Assembly (NCBI GenBank): GCA_018401695.1 | Contig: JAGYKD010000003.1 | Span: 248,001 to 312,000, forward strand | DNA length: 64,000 bases | DNA from: Flavobacteriales bacterium | Lineage (GTDB): Bacteria; Bacteroidota; Bacteroidia; CAIKAF01 | Reading direction: 5' to 3' | In this document: positions 17,057 to 26,866 of the stretch, one piece after another | Position numbering within the stretch: position 1 is the stretch's first letter | Layout of the letters: each line of letters starts with the position of its first letter | Made by a program: the position numbers and the translations under genes | The notes under the pieces: generated by a model | What the model saw: the letters and a program-made list of their open reading frames with translations, nothing else | Database searches by the model: none | Told to the model about the DNA's origin: nothing

Positions 17057-17087
17057 TTGACCTAATGCAGCAACTTGCCTTAATTTG
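17057..17087 (+). promoter_or_regulatory. Probable topA promoter
   Basis: TTG (17057-17059), a 20-base spacer, then TTAATTTG (17080-17087), one base off TAnnTTTG. Transcription would start about 18 bases before the ATG at 17112. Confidence 0.45.
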
Positions 17088-17111
17088 GCATTGCTTTGCA
17101 AACAATTGCCT

Positions 17112-19430
17112 ATGCCTAAACATTTAGTGATCGTCGAATCCCCCGCTAAAGCCAAAACCATTGAGGGCTACCTCGGTAAGGACTTTTTGGTACGTTCTTC
17201 TTACGGTCATGTGCGCGACCTAGCCTCCAAAGGCATTTCCGTGCGGATTGACGAAAACTTTGAACCCGAATACGAAGTGCCTGCCGACAAGAAAAAGTTG
17301 GTGGCCGAATTAAAAAAACTGGCCAAAGCAGCCGAAATCGTGTGGTTGGCTTCGGATGAAGACCGCGAAGGAGAAGCCATAGCATGGCATTTGTTTCAAT
17401 CGTTGGGCCTTAAAAAAGAAACTACCCGTCGCATCGTTTTTAACGAAATTACCAAAACGGCCATTCTTAAAGCTATAGACAATCCACGCCAAATAAATGA
17501 AGATTTGGTGAATGCACAGCAAGCCCGAAGGGTGTTGGACCGTTTGGTAGGCTACGAATTAAGTCCAGTCCTTTGGAAAAAGGTAAAACCCAGTTTGTCG
17601 GCAGGAAGGGTCCAATCGGTGGCCGTTCGGTTGGTGGTAGACCGGGAACGGGAAAGGCAAGCCTTTAGCCCTGAAACCTATTTTAGGGTGGTGGCTCATT
17701 TTACCAACGAGCAAGGAGCGCATGGCTTTAAGGCCGAACTCAATCAACGGCCCGAAGATGCAGCTACAGCTTCTGAATTTTTGAAGCATTGCACTTCGGC
17801 AAGTTATATGGTAAGCAGTTTGGAAACCAAACCGGCCAAACGCACTCCCGCGGCACCTTTTACTACCTCTACTTTGCAACAGGAAGCCTCACGCAAACTG
17901 GGTCTGCCGGTAGGAAGAACCATGCAACTGGCCCAAAGGCTCTACGAAAGCGGAAAAATCACCTATATGCGAACCGACTCGGTAAACTTGTCCGACTTTG
18001 CCCGCCAAAGCGCAGCCGAAGTGGTCCGCAATCAATACGGCGAGAATTACCATAAAGAAAGGCAATATTCCACCAAATCTAAAGGCGCACAAGAAGCCCA
18101 CGAGTGTATTCGCCCAACCAATTTTGCCACGGAACTGGCCAGCAGCGACGCTTCCGAACAGCGCTTGTATGAGCTCATCCGCAAACGTGCTTTGGCAAGC
18201 CAAATGGCCGATGCTCAACTCGAAAAAACCACCGCCAAAATTGCCGTGTCGGGTAGAGATGAGTTGTTTGTGGCCCGTGGTGAAGTCATTAAGTTCGAAG
18301 GTTTTTTAAGTCTTTATCTCGAAAGCACCGACGACGAAGAGGAGGACAAAGAAGATGCCGGCTTGTTGCCACCTATGAAAGAACAGCAAAACTTGCTTTT
18401 GGCCCAAATGCAAGCTACCCAGCGCTTTTCCCAAGCTCCCGCTCGATATACAGAGGCCTCTTTGGTCAAAAAATTGGAGGAATTAGGCATAGGACGGCCT
18501 TCGACCTATGCGCCCACCATATCTACCATACAAAAACGGGGCTATGTGGTAAAAGAAGAAAGGGAGGGCCATATTCGAAAATACCGGGTGTTTACGCTTC
18601 AACAAGGGGAGGTAAAAAGCAAGGAGGAAAGCGAAACCACCGGGGCAGAAAAAAACAAACTATTTCCTACCGACATTGGCATGGTGGTCAATGATTTTTT
18701 GGTGGAGCATTTTGAGCAAATCATGGACTACCATTTTACGGCTAGGGTAGAGCAGGAGTTTGATGAAATTGCCGAAGGCAAAAAAGCCTGGGACAAAATG
18801 ATTGAAAGTTTTTACGGACCTTTTCACCAAACGGTTAAAAACACCGAAGAAAACAGTGCAAAGGCCACCGGAAAGCGTTTGTTGGGAGAAGATCCAAAAT
18901 CCGGTAAACCGGTTTATGCTTTGGTAGGGCGTTATGGCCCCATGGTACAAATTGGGGATGTAGAAGACGAAGAGAAACCCAGTTTTTCTAGTTTGCAAAA
19001 AGGCCAAAGCATACAAAGTATTGAGTTGCAGGAAGCCTTAAAACTCTTTGCACTGCCGCGCAGTTTGGGCGATTTCGAGGAGAAAGAGGTTATTGTGGGT
19101 CGTGGCAGGTTTGGTCCTTATGTGCGCCATAACAGCAAGTTCGTTTCCATTCCAAAAGAAGAAGACCCCTTAGAAATAGATTTGGAAAGAGCGGTGGAGC
19201 TGATTAAGGCAAAACGAGAAGTGGAAGCCAATCGAATCATTCATGATTTTGGAGGCGATCCTGCGGTGCAGGTATTGAGAGGTCGGTATGGGCCATATAT
19301 TTCTATCGGAAAAGAGAATGTGCGGATTCCTAAAGATGTGGAACCGGAGCAATTGACCCGGGAGGCCTGCTTGGCTATTCAAAAGGAAGCCCCAAAGAAA
19401 AAAGCTAAGGCAAAGGGCAGTAAAAAATAA
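17112..19430 (+). CDS. topA: DNA topoisomerase I
   Basis: A 772-residue type IA topoisomerase that relaxes negative supercoils. The Toprim domain opens with HLVIVESPAKAKTIEGYLG, and the acidic residues in SDEDREGEAIAWH bind magnesium. The catalytic tyrosine lies in GKITYMRTDS. GIGRPSTYAPTISTIQKRGY is the central family motif. The C-terminal third has repeated Toprim-C domains (GRYGPMVQIGD, GRGRFGPYVRHNSKF, GRYGPYISIGKENVRI) instead of zinc fingers, and a lysine-rich tail, as usual in Bacteroidota. The TTG at 17085 is in frame but lies next to the promoter; the ATG at 17112 starts right at the Toprim domain. Confidence 0.96.
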   Translation: MPKHLVIVESPAKAKTIEGYLGKDFLVRSSYGHVRDLASKGISVRIDENFEPEYEVPADKKKLVAELKKLAKAAEIVWLASDEDREGEAIAWHLFQSLGLKKETTRRIVFNEITKTAILKAIDNPRQINEDLVNAQQARRVLDRLVGYELSPVLWKKVKPSLSAGRVQSVAVRLVVDRERERQAFSPETYFRVVAHFTNEQGAHGFKAELNQRPEDAATASEFLKHCTSASYMVSSLETKPAKRTPAAPFTTSTLQQEASRKLGLPVGRTMQLAQRLYESGKITYMRTDSVNLSDFARQSAAEVVRNQYGENYHKERQYSTKSKGAQEAHECIRPTNFATELASSDASEQRLYELIRKRALASQMADAQLEKTTAKIAVSGRDELFVARGEVIKFEGFLSLYLESTDDEEEDKEDAGLLPPMKEQQNLLLAQMQATQRFSQAPARYTEASLVKKLEELGIGRPSTYAPTISTIQKRGYVVKEEREGHIRKYRVFTLQQGEVKSKEESETTGAEKNKLFPTDIGMVVNDFLVEHFEQIMDYHFTARVEQEFDEIAEGKKAWDKMIESFYGPFHQTVKNTEENSAKATGKRLLGEDPKSGKPVYALVGRYGPMVQIGDVEDEEKPSFSSLQKGQSIQSIELQEALKLFALPRSLGDFEEKEVIVGRGRFGPYVRHNSKFVSIPKEEDPLEIDLERAVELIKAKREVEANRIIHDFGGDPAVQVLRGRYGPYISIGKENVRIPKDVEPEQLTREACLAIQKEAPKKKAKAKGSKK

Positions 19431-19446
19431 GGGTGCATAAGGATTT

Positions 19447-19596
19447 GGCGCCCGGATGGAACGGAAAGCCCGGAGCACGGCGGCCCCAAAGCCATGTGCT
19501 GAGGAGGCTTCCCCCCAATAAGGGGAAGACCCCGCAAGACATAGGCTTTGGAGGACGGTGTGCGAGGACTTGAAGAGACAGCCGGAAAAGCGCCCC
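19447..19596 (-). repeat. GC-rich intergenic stem-loop element D
   Basis: On the minus strand it starts GGGGCGCTTTTCCGGC and ends ATCCGGGCGCC. The outer arms 19486-19497 and 19539-19551 pair with one bulge; the inner arms CTTCCCC (19508-19514) and GGGGAAG (19522-19528) pair perfectly. It fills most of the gap between topA and the arginase-fold gene, both of which run on the plus strand. Confidence 0.65.
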
Positions 19597-19626
19597 AAAA
19601 ACAAAGAAAACTTCGATATTTAGGCT

Positions 19627-20820
19627 ATGGAAAACAGCTGGCAGGAGTGGGAAGAATGTTTTTTGCCGGTTTCGGGCCAGGTGCTGGCCGAAGACTACAA
19701 TGCCGCGCAATGGGGTGCCCATTTGAAATATTTTTCGGGTCAAGACGATTTTCCGGATGTTCCGGGTACGGGCTACGACATAGTTTTGTTGGGCTGTGGC
19801 TACGACATGGAGGACTTATCGGCTTCGTGCCATCAAACGCCGGATGCCGTCAGGTACTGGTTCTATCGCTTATATAAAGGCGATTATTCGGTGCGTGTGG
19901 CCGATTTAGGGAATTTTTCTTTGCGCCGCAGTGCGGAGGAAACCTGCCTTCAGTTGGGACGAATTATGGCCGAAATCCAAGAATCCGGAGCCGTCCCCCT
20001 ATTAATTGGCGGTGGCTCGGAGTTGAATTTTTCATTGTACCGGTCTTTTACTTTGGCGGGGCGTTATGCTAACTTATTGGAAGTTTCGCCTGTTTTGCAT
20101 TTTAGGGAAGTAAGTGATCAGCTGACTCCGGAGAATGTGTTGGGCCGCATGCTCGGGGAAGACCCCCAAATGCTTTTTCATTATTGCAATTTAGGCTATC
20201 AAACCTATTTTAATCCACCCGAGTTGTTGGGTTTGTTTAAACAGTTTCATTTTGATTTGATGCGCCTCGGGGAGGTGCGCAGCCGCGTGGAAACCACCGA
20301 ACCCTTAATCCGCGATGCACATTTAGTGGGCTTAAATATGGCCGCAGTTCGGAAAGCCGATGTGCCTCATGCGCCGGGAGCTTCGCCCAATGGCTTGGCC
20401 GCCGATGAAATTTGTAGATTGGCCAGGTATGCGGGTTTGAGTCATAAATTACGGGCAGTTGCACTGACCGGCTTAGCGCCCGATTTGGCTCAGCAAAGTC
20501 CGGATGGGCACTTGGCAGCGCAAGTAATTTGGCATGTATTGGAAGGTTTTTATGTGCGCAAACCCGAAACCTTAGAAGTGGATGCTGATCCCTACCTGCG
20601 TTTTACGGTACCTATGAAAGGTTTTCCGGAGGAAATTACCTTTTATAAGAACCAGGTTTCGGAAAAGTGGTGGATGGGTGTTCCTGTGGCCGGCAAATGG
20701 CAATCGCAAATGAAGCTGGAAGAGTACTTAGTGCCCTGTGGAATGGAAGATTATGAAGCGGCTGTTGGGCAAGATTTGCCCGAAAGATGGCTGCAAAGGT
20801 TTCATAAGTTAAATGATTGA
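19627..20820 (+). CDS. Arginase/formimidoylglutamase-fold protein with lost metal ligands
   Basis: A 397-residue protein of the ureohydrolase fold, resembling the 'formimidoylglutamase' that Bacteroidota often carry beside gld genes. The fold is recognised by VPLLIGGGSELNFSLYRSF and by NGLAADEICRLARYAGLSHKLRAVALTG... (about 255-290). The manganese-binding motifs are not intact: GGGH reads GGGS, the DAHxD loop is replaced by EVSPVLHFREV, and the DxDxxDP strand reads GLNMAAVRKADVPH. Arginase or formimidoylglutamase activity is therefore unlikely. The position between topA and the PorP/gldKLMN genes suggests a link with secretion or gliding, but this is only context. Confidence 0.75.
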   Translation: MENSWQEWEECFLPVSGQVLAEDYNAAQWGAHLKYFSGQDDFPDVPGTGYDIVLLGCGYDMEDLSASCHQTPDAVRYWFYRLYKGDYSVRVADLGNFSLRRSAEETCLQLGRIMAEIQESGAVPLLIGGGSELNFSLYRSFTLAGRYANLLEVSPVLHFREVSDQLTPENVLGRMLGEDPQMLFHYCNLGYQTYFNPPELLGLFKQFHFDLMRLGEVRSRVETTEPLIRDAHLVGLNMAAVRKADVPHAPGASPNGLAADEICRLARYAGLSHKLRAVALTGLAPDLAQQSPDGHLAAQVIWHVLEGFYVRKPETLEVDADPYLRFTVPMKGFPEEITFYKNQVSEKWWMGVPVAGKWQSQMKLEEYLVPCGMEDYEAAVGQDLPERWLQRFHKLND

Positions 20821-20963
20821 AAAAATTTAAACAGCACACTATTAGCAACTTAACACTTGGGTGCTAAAATTTATATCCCTAAGGTTTGGTGTGTACGCAA
20901 AAAAAAATCCATATATTTACGCTTTAAGTGTATGAACATAAGCCTAAAATTATCAGGCCGTTT

Positions 20964-21950
20964 ATGAGAAAATACCTCCTTACCGCCCTAGTAGCGACCG
21001 GACTTGCCCAGGGAGTTTCTGCCCAGCAAGATCCCCAATTTACCCAGTTTTTTTACAATAAGCTGGTAATGAATCCGGCCTATGCTGGGTCAAAAGAATT
21101 ATTGTGTTTTACCGGTTTGTTCCGCTCTCAATGGGTTGGATTGGACGGTGCACCAACATCCTTTTTGTTTTCCGGAGATGCTCCTATAAGGCTTGCAGGT
21201 CAAGAATTTGGTGTTGGGGCAACATTTATAGGCGACTATATTGGATTCGAAAGCAACCATAGCCTAAGATTGGCCGCCAACTGGAAAGCTCCCAATATGA
21301 TAGGTCCCGGGTACTTGCGTGCAGGACTTGATTTAGGATTTACCAATAAAAGTATTGGTGGGGCTACATGGATTTACCCAACGCCACAAAATGAGCCGGA
21401 TATTGACGCCCTCAACAACAATTCCAATATGGCCATGGAATTGGGTGTGGGAGCGTATTGGTATAACACTAATTTTTACGCCGGTATCTCTGCCTTGCAC
21501 TTGGCAGGAATGCGCTACGCCGATGTAAACATCACACAAGCCCGCCATATGTTTATTATGGGTGGCTACACTTGGGAGGAGCCTTTTCACCAAGATTGGG
21601 ATTTTAATCCCAACGTATTGATAAAAACAGACTTTGCAACGGCTACTGCAGATTTTAACGTGAATGCCATTTGGAGGAATTTTGTTTGGGGTGGTGTAAC
21701 CTATCGGTTAGAAGATGCTGTTGCTATTAATGTGGGTGCAGACCTAGGCATATGGAAGCCTTCTTTGGAGTCCCTCCAAATCGGTTACAGCTACGATATC
21801 AACTTATCTAGGTTGAGTTCATACAACTCCGGTTCACACGAGGTTTCGGTGCGCTATTGTTTGAATTTAAGTAAACCTCAAGTGATTATTCCGGGGTATT
21901 CTGTACGATATACCGATACCAGCGACCGAGTAGCACCTGAGTTCAAATAA
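20964..21950 (+). CDS. PorP/SprF family type IX secretion membrane protein
   Basis: About 328 residues with a signal peptide (MRKYLLTALVATGLAQGVSAQ) followed at once by the family hallmark QDPQFTQFFYNKLVMNPAYAGS. The rest is rich in alternating aromatic and polar strands ending in an outer-membrane-type region, fitting the PorP/SprF beta-barrel family. Members help T9SS export or retain specific adhesins such as SprB at the outer membrane. An in-frame GTG at 20928 precedes the true signal peptide and is unlikely. A -7-like TATATTTA lies at 20912-20919. The gene leads directly into gldK, the classic T9SS gene order. Confidence 0.92.
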   Translation: MRKYLLTALVATGLAQGVSAQQDPQFTQFFYNKLVMNPAYAGSKELLCFTGLFRSQWVGLDGAPTSFLFSGDAPIRLAGQEFGVGATFIGDYIGFESNHSLRLAANWKAPNMIGPGYLRAGLDLGFTNKSIGGATWIYPTPQNEPDIDALNNNSNMAMELGVGAYWYNTNFYAGISALHLAGMRYADVNITQARHMFIMGGYTWEEPFHQDWDFNPNVLIKTDFATATADFNVNAIWRNFVWGGVTYRLEDAVAINVGADLGIWKPSLESLQIGYSYDINLSRLSSYNSGSHEVSVRYCLNLSKPQVIIPGYSVRYTDTSDRVAPEFK

Positions 21951-22020
21951 CCCGTAAGGCAATAAAGCAAAGGTCTCTCTCGTTTAAGCCATGAACACAT
22001 TCGCCAAAAACAATCTTCCC

Positions 22021-23331
22021 ATGAAACAACTGATCATATTTGCCAGCCTTATTTGGTTGCTCACCAGTTGCGCTGGGTCCGACCATGGCCAGCTGGTTGG
22101 GGTGCAAGGTCGCCCGCGCTGGTACCAAGCCGATCCTTATGGCATGGTGTATTTGCCAATGGGCAGCTACAACATGGGCAATAGCGATCAAGACGTGCCT
22201 TCGTCTTTTTATGCTCCTGCCAAAACGGTGTCGGTACAGGCCTTGTATATGGACCAAACCGAAATTTCGAACAACGAGTACCGGCAGTTCGTGTATTATG
22301 TGCGTGACTCCTTAGCCCGTCGTCTCATTGCAGAAAACTTGGACGAGGATTACCATATCATGGAAAACGATTATGAGGAAATTCTTGATCCGCCATTGTT
22401 GGTATGGGATATGCGTATTTATTGGGACGATCCCGAATTCCGTGAGATTCTTGAGGAATTGTACTACGTAGAAGACCAACGCTATTTCCGCAAGCGTGAA
22501 ATCAACGTAGATAAGTTGGTGTACACCTACTGGTGGATTGATTTTCAGGAAGCCGCTAAGTACAAATACCGCCGAAATTCAGACGATATCGAAACACCCA
22601 TGCATGACCGTAAAGAGTTTTTGCGCAAAGAAGCGGTGCGGATTTATCCCGATACCTTGGTATGGGTTGCTGATTTCTCTTACAGCTACAACGAGCCCAT
22701 GACCAAAATGTACTTTTGGCACCCGGCATACGATAATTACCCGGTAGTAGGTGTAGATTGGTTGCAAGCCAATGCCTTCTGCAACTGGCGGACAGAATAC
22801 ATGAACAATTATTTGGTTTGGAACGGTGATTTTCCGGTACACGATTTCCGTTTGCCTACCGAATCGGAATGGGAATACGGAGCTAGAGGTGGTCGCGATT
22901 TGGCTGCCTATCCTTGGGGCTCAAATTATATCCGTAACAACCGCGGTTGTTTCTTAGGGAACTTTAAGCCCATGCGTGGTAACTATATCGACGATGGTGG
23001 TTTCCATACCGTACCTGTAGATTCCTACAACCCGAACGATTTTGGATTGTATTGTATGGCCGGTAATGTGGCCGAGTGGACTTCCGGCTCCTTTGAAGAA
23101 GCCGGTTACAATTGGTCTCATGACTTGAACCCGGATTTGAAGTATTTGAGTCAAGATAACGATCCACCCGCTCTTAAAAGGAAAGTAGTTCGTGGTGGCA
23201 GCTGGAAGGATGTTGGTTTTTACTTACAAGTAAGCACCCGCTCCTACGAGTATGAGGATACCGCAAAAAGTTATGTTGGCTTCCGTTGTGTGCAAACCTT
23301 CATGGGCCGTGACAAGGCAGATTTTGAATAA
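22021..23331 (+). CDS. gldK: GldK, T9SS outer-membrane ring lipoprotein (FGE-sulfatase fold)
   Basis: A lipoprotein of about 436 residues: signal peptide MKQLIIFASLIWLLTSC with the lipobox cysteine at 17. The body is a formylglycine-generating-enzyme-like (SUMF1) domain, seen in MVYLPMGSYNMGNSDQD, QTEISNNEYRQFV, RLPTESEWEYGARGG, GLYCMAGNVAEWTSG and VVRGGSWKDVGFYL at the expected order. GldK (PorK) forms, with GldN, the periplasmic ring of the type IX secretion system. An upstream ATG at 21991 would spoil the signal peptide. It is followed 92 bases later by gldL. Confidence 0.95.
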   Translation: MKQLIIFASLIWLLTSCAGSDHGQLVGVQGRPRWYQADPYGMVYLPMGSYNMGNSDQDVPSSFYAPAKTVSVQALYMDQTEISNNEYRQFVYYVRDSLARRLIAENLDEDYHIMENDYEEILDPPLLVWDMRIYWDDPEFREILEELYYVEDQRYFRKREINVDKLVYTYWWIDFQEAAKYKYRRNSDDIETPMHDRKEFLRKEAVRIYPDTLVWVADFSYSYNEPMTKMYFWHPAYDNYPVVGVDWLQANAFCNWRTEYMNNYLVWNGDFPVHDFRLPTESEWEYGARGGRDLAAYPWGSNYIRNNRGCFLGNFKPMRGNYIDDGGFHTVPVDSYNPNDFGLYCMAGNVAEWTSGSFEEAGYNWSHDLNPDLKYLSQDNDPPALKRKVVRGGSWKDVGFYLQVSTRSYEYEDTAKSYVGFRCVQTFMGRDKADFE

Positions 23332-23423
23332 TATTGATCTGTCGTTAAAATATGTGAACGTTTATTGCGTTTACTACTGTTGAAATCTCTATTCATTTAC
23401 GTTAACCTAATCTTAAAAGCAAG

Positions 23424-24242
23424 ATGAAATTCCTGCAATCACGCAAAGGTAAAGTGGTAATGAACTTCGTTTACGGGTTTGGAGCCGCCATTGTAATTCT
23501 CGGTGCTATGTTTAAAATTATGCACTGGCCTGGTGCATCGGTAATGATTGTTGCCGGTCTGTCTACAGAAGCGGTTATTTTTGCCATCTCAGCCTTTGAA
23601 CCCCCTCATGAAGAATTGGATTGGACTCTTGCCTATCCTGAGTTAGCAGGAATTCCATCAGAAGATGGCGAAGGTGGCCATGGCCACGGTCACGGGCGAG
23701 CCCTTGCCAAAGCCTCTTCCGATCCTGTAAGCCAAGAATTGGATAAGATGCTTGAAGAAGCTAAAATTGGTCCCGAACTTATCGAAAGCTTAGGTAGCGG
23801 TATGCGTCGCTTAAGCGATGCCACCACCAAATTGGCCGATATGTCCGATGCCGGTGAAGCCACCAACGAATATATTTCTAATGTGCGCAAAGCCAGCAGC
23901 ACCGTTAACGAGCTTTCGGATTCGTATGTTAAAGCCGCTGAATCTCTCACAGGCTTGTCCTCCGAAGACGGGGCTTCGTACGGTGAGCAATTGCAACGGG
24001 TAAGCAAAAACCTGGAAGTGCTCAATAGCGTGTATGAATTGCAAATCCAAGGAAGCAAAGATTACATCGAATCTTCCAGCAAAGCCTACGGAAATATTGC
24101 CGAGCTTTTAGAGAATTTGAATGCTTCGGTCGAAGATACCAAGCGGTACAAAGAAGAAATCCATGTGTTGGGCAATAACCTGAATGCCTTGAATACCGTG
24201 TATGGCAACATGCTTTCTGCCATGAACATGAACCGCGGTTAA
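23424..24242 (+). CDS. gldL: GldL, inner-membrane motor subunit of T9SS and gliding
   Basis: A 272-residue motor subunit. Two membrane spans lie at about 11-32 and 38-58, joined by the conserved MHWPGAS loop. Glu49 in GLSTEAVIF matches the buried glutamate described as essential for proton use in the F. johnsoniae GldLM motor. A His-rich stretch (HGHGHGR, about residue 90) and a long helical cytoplasmic domain (about 100-270, rich in Ser, Leu and Glu) follow. GldL with GldM converts proton flow into rotation that drives T9SS and gliding. Confidence 0.95.
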   Translation: MKFLQSRKGKVVMNFVYGFGAAIVILGAMFKIMHWPGASVMIVAGLSTEAVIFAISAFEPPHEELDWTLAYPELAGIPSEDGEGGHGHGHGRALAKASSDPVSQELDKMLEEAKIGPELIESLGSGMRRLSDATTKLADMSDAGEATNEYISNVRKASSTVNELSDSYVKAAESLTGLSSEDGASYGEQLQRVSKNLEVLNSVYELQIQGSKDYIESSSKAYGNIAELLENLNASVEDTKRYKEEIHVLGNNLNALNTVYGNMLSAMNMNRG

Positions 24243-24290
24243 TTTCGGGTTGATTCATTTTTGATTGTTCAATACTAAAATTTAATATCC

Positions 24291-25934
24291 ATGGCAGGAG
24301 GAAACGCCAGTCCAAGACAGAAGATGATCAACATGATGTACCTCGTGTTGACTGCGCTTCTGGCCTTGAACGTATCCAAAGAAGTACTCGATGCGTTCGT
24401 TAAAGCCAACATTGCACTGAATCAACAAAATGGTGTATTGGTCTCTAAGAACAGCGGTACCTATAATGAGTTGAGCCAGCAGGTGCTGCTTAATCCCAAA
24501 GACCCTAAGTACAAACAAGCCGAGGCCAATGCCAACCAGCTTAGCCAGTACGTTAGGGATATGGTTGACTATATCGAAAAGACCAAAGTGGAATTGTTGG
24601 TCAACGTAGACGGAGTTGACGAAGCCACGGCTAAGGAGTTGATAGAAGACCCATTTCGTGTCAATAAAAAAGACGACTACGATATGCCAACAAACTTTTT
24701 TGGCACCGGTGAGCCCCCAGGCGATAAGGGGCGTGCCAATGAGTTAAAGAAGAAACTCCAGGAATTTAAGGACAATTTAGCCGGAATCGCGATTCCGGGT
24801 GTTGCTGATACTTTGGTAGCAAAGGCCCTTGCAACCATTCATTTGGATGATCCAGACCCAAACAGCGAAACGGTTAAGAAACATCGGTTGGTTACCTGGG
24901 AACTTCAAAACTTCTACCATTTACCGCTGTCGGCTGCGCTTATGGAGCTTGCCCGTTGGCAAAACGTAGTGCGTGGAGCAGAAGCCGAAGTCCTCAAGCT
25001 TATTTGGGATGGTATTTCTGCCAATGCCGTAAAGTTCGATGCCGTAGAAGCTAAAGTGGTACCCAAATCCACTTTTGTGGTTGCCGGAGGGGAATTCGAA
25101 GCCGATGTTTTCCTTGCCGCATACAACACTACCCTCAAACCAGAAATCGTGTATGGCTCTGCCGTGGATTCTGCCTCCGGAGAGGTAGCCAATCCCAACG
25201 TTTTGGATACCACCAATATTAACAATGGAGTGGGGCTGATAAAAGTTCCTGCCAGCGGCACCGGAGAGCGCACCTTTGCAGGGGTTATTAACCTTATGGA
25301 TAAGGCAACAGGAGATAAACGCCCATACCCTTTCCAAACCAAATACACGGTTTCTCCACCCATGGCTTCTGTGGCGGCAGATAAAATGAATGTATTCTAC
25401 GTGGGTCTGGAAAATCCCATCACCGTTTCTGTACCCGGTTATGCCCCGGAAAATTTGGTAGTTACTACCTCAGGTCCTATCTCTGTGAGCGGATCCAATG
25501 GTAAATACACCGTAAAAGCATCAAATACCGGCGCAGCAAAGGTCAATGTATCCGTTAAAACCGAAGATGGAAAAAGCATTTCTATGGGTGCCCAGGAATT
25601 CCGGTGCAAAGCCATTCCTACACCAGTGGTAAAGTGGGCCGGGGTCAAAAGCGGTGAGTTGGTTGCTGCCGGCTTGGCTTCTCAGTCTCCACTTATTCCG
25701 GAAATGGAAAACTTTGACTTCGAAGTATATTCTAAAATTCTAAGCTTTACCGTTACCTATTTTGAACAAGGTGTGCCTCGAGACAAAACCGTTAACGGGA
25801 ACGTGCTCCCTGGTGACGTTGCCGGTCAAATTAGAGGAATGCGCCGCGGGCAAAAGGTGTATTTCGACGATATCGTAGTGCAATTGCCCTCCGGTGAGCG
25901 TCGTAAGGTAAACGCCCAATTTAAAATCAAGTAA
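24291..25934 (+). CDS. gldM: GldM, periplasmic-spanning motor subunit of T9SS and gliding
   Basis: A 547-residue partner of GldL. It starts MAGGNASPRQKMINMMYLV, keeping Arg9, which is thought to pair with the GldL glutamate. One membrane span follows (about 14-34), then a helical domain and three immunoglobulin-like domains that reach across the periplasm to the GldK/GldN ring. The D2-D4 region shows beta-rich segments such as KVVPKSTFVVAGGEFEADVF and VPGYAPENLVVTTSGPISV. Length is normal. It is followed 11 bases later by gldN. Confidence 0.95.
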   Translation: MAGGNASPRQKMINMMYLVLTALLALNVSKEVLDAFVKANIALNQQNGVLVSKNSGTYNELSQQVLLNPKDPKYKQAEANANQLSQYVRDMVDYIEKTKVELLVNVDGVDEATAKELIEDPFRVNKKDDYDMPTNFFGTGEPPGDKGRANELKKKLQEFKDNLAGIAIPGVADTLVAKALATIHLDDPDPNSETVKKHRLVTWELQNFYHLPLSAALMELARWQNVVRGAEAEVLKLIWDGISANAVKFDAVEAKVVPKSTFVVAGGEFEADVFLAAYNTTLKPEIVYGSAVDSASGEVANPNVLDTTNINNGVGLIKVPASGTGERTFAGVINLMDKATGDKRPYPFQTKYTVSPPMASVAADKMNVFYVGLENPITVSVPGYAPENLVVTTSGPISVSGSNGKYTVKASNTGAAKVNVSVKTEDGKSISMGAQEFRCKAIPTPVVKWAGVKSGELVAAGLASQSPLIPEMENFDFEVYSKILSFTVTYFEQGVPRDKTVNGNVLPGDVAGQIRGMRRGQKVYFDDIVVQLPSGERRKVNAQFKIK

Positions 25935-25945
25935 ACCGCATAGCT

Positions 25946-26821
25946 ATGTTGCGTCTCACTGCTTTTTCTCTTTGTTTTTTCCTCGGTATGCAGCTTTCTG
26001 CCCAAACGGGCGGGGGTAATACCGGTGGTGGTCAAACCCTTGAACCTGAATTTCGCGACAGTCCCTACGAAAGGATCCACGGCGAAAACAGAAGGGTGGT
26101 GCCTTATCCGCACCTTAGAGAAGCAGATGTGACCAAGCAATGGCGCGTTTGGAGGGAAATTGACCTTCGCGAGAAGATGAATCAGGTGTATTATTATCCC
26201 TTAACGCCTACCAATCAGCGGAAGAACTTCATTACCATAGTGCGTGATGCGGTGCTTACCAATGAATCCATGACGCCTTTCGATGCTATTTCTGACGATT
26301 TTATCGCAGAAATTACCACCTCGGATGTCGCGGCCATGGGGGCTTATAGAGATACCCAAATGATTCCTGATCCTGAACCTCCCTATGAGCTTAAGCCTAA
26401 AGTTATTGACGAGCCCTTTAGACCCGAAACGGTAAAAAAGATTTGGCTCAAAGAAGACTGGTTCTTTGATCGTCAACGCTCCGTTATGGAAGCCCGTATT
26501 TTAGGCATCTGTCCCGTAATGCAGGTGTTTGACCGAACTACCGGTGAATTCCGCTACAACAAACCCATGTTTTGGGTGTATTTCCCCCAAGCTAGGAATA
26601 CCTTTGCTCAGGAAGAAGTATACAACACCAATAACTTTGGTCAGCGACTCACCTACGACGATGTGTTCATGAAACGGATTTTCGCTTCCAAGATTCGAAA
26701 AATCGACAACGTGCACGACCGTAGAATTGAGGAATACCTAAAAGGTATACATGCCTTATTGCGTGGAGAGGAAATCAAAGATGAGCTCTTTACCTTCGAA
26801 CACGACATGTGGGAACAATAA
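25946..26821 (+). CDS. gldN: GldN, periplasmic ring protein of T9SS
   Basis: A 291-residue secreted protein with a signal peptide (about 1-20, ending QLSAQ). Family features are EADVTKQWRVWREIDLREKMN, PLTPTNQRKNFITIV and IKKIWLKEDWFFDRQRSVME-like segments, then FWVYFPQARNTFAQ and DDVFMKRIFASKI near the end. GldN (PorN) joins GldK in the ring of the type IX secretion system. It is the last gene of the porP-like/gldKLMN run and is followed by a clear terminator. Confidence 0.95.
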   Translation: MLRLTAFSLCFFLGMQLSAQTGGGNTGGGQTLEPEFRDSPYERIHGENRRVVPYPHLREADVTKQWRVWREIDLREKMNQVYYYPLTPTNQRKNFITIVRDAVLTNESMTPFDAISDDFIAEITTSDVAAMGAYRDTQMIPDPEPPYELKPKVIDEPFRPETVKKIWLKEDWFFDRQRSVMEARILGICPVMQVFDRTTGEFRYNKPMFWVYFPQARNTFAQEEVYNTNNFGQRLTYDDVFMKRIFASKIRKIDNVHDRRIEEYLKGIHALLRGEEIKDELFTFEHDMWEQ

Positions 26822-26840
26822 GCCTCCCAAAATTTTAGAG

Positions 26841-26866
26841 AAAGAGTCCTTCGGGGCTCTTTTTTT
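26841..26866 (+). terminator. Rho-independent terminator after gldN
   Basis: Arms AAAGAGTCC (26841-26849) and GGGCTCTTT (26854-26862) pair with one G-T wobble around a TTCG tetraloop, followed by a run of T. It ends the gld transcript. Confidence 0.9.

Noticed and set aside
17085-17111. TTG start for topA nine codons upstream
   Set aside because: The added residues match nothing in the family and lie on the promoter; the ATG at 17112 begins the Toprim domain directly.
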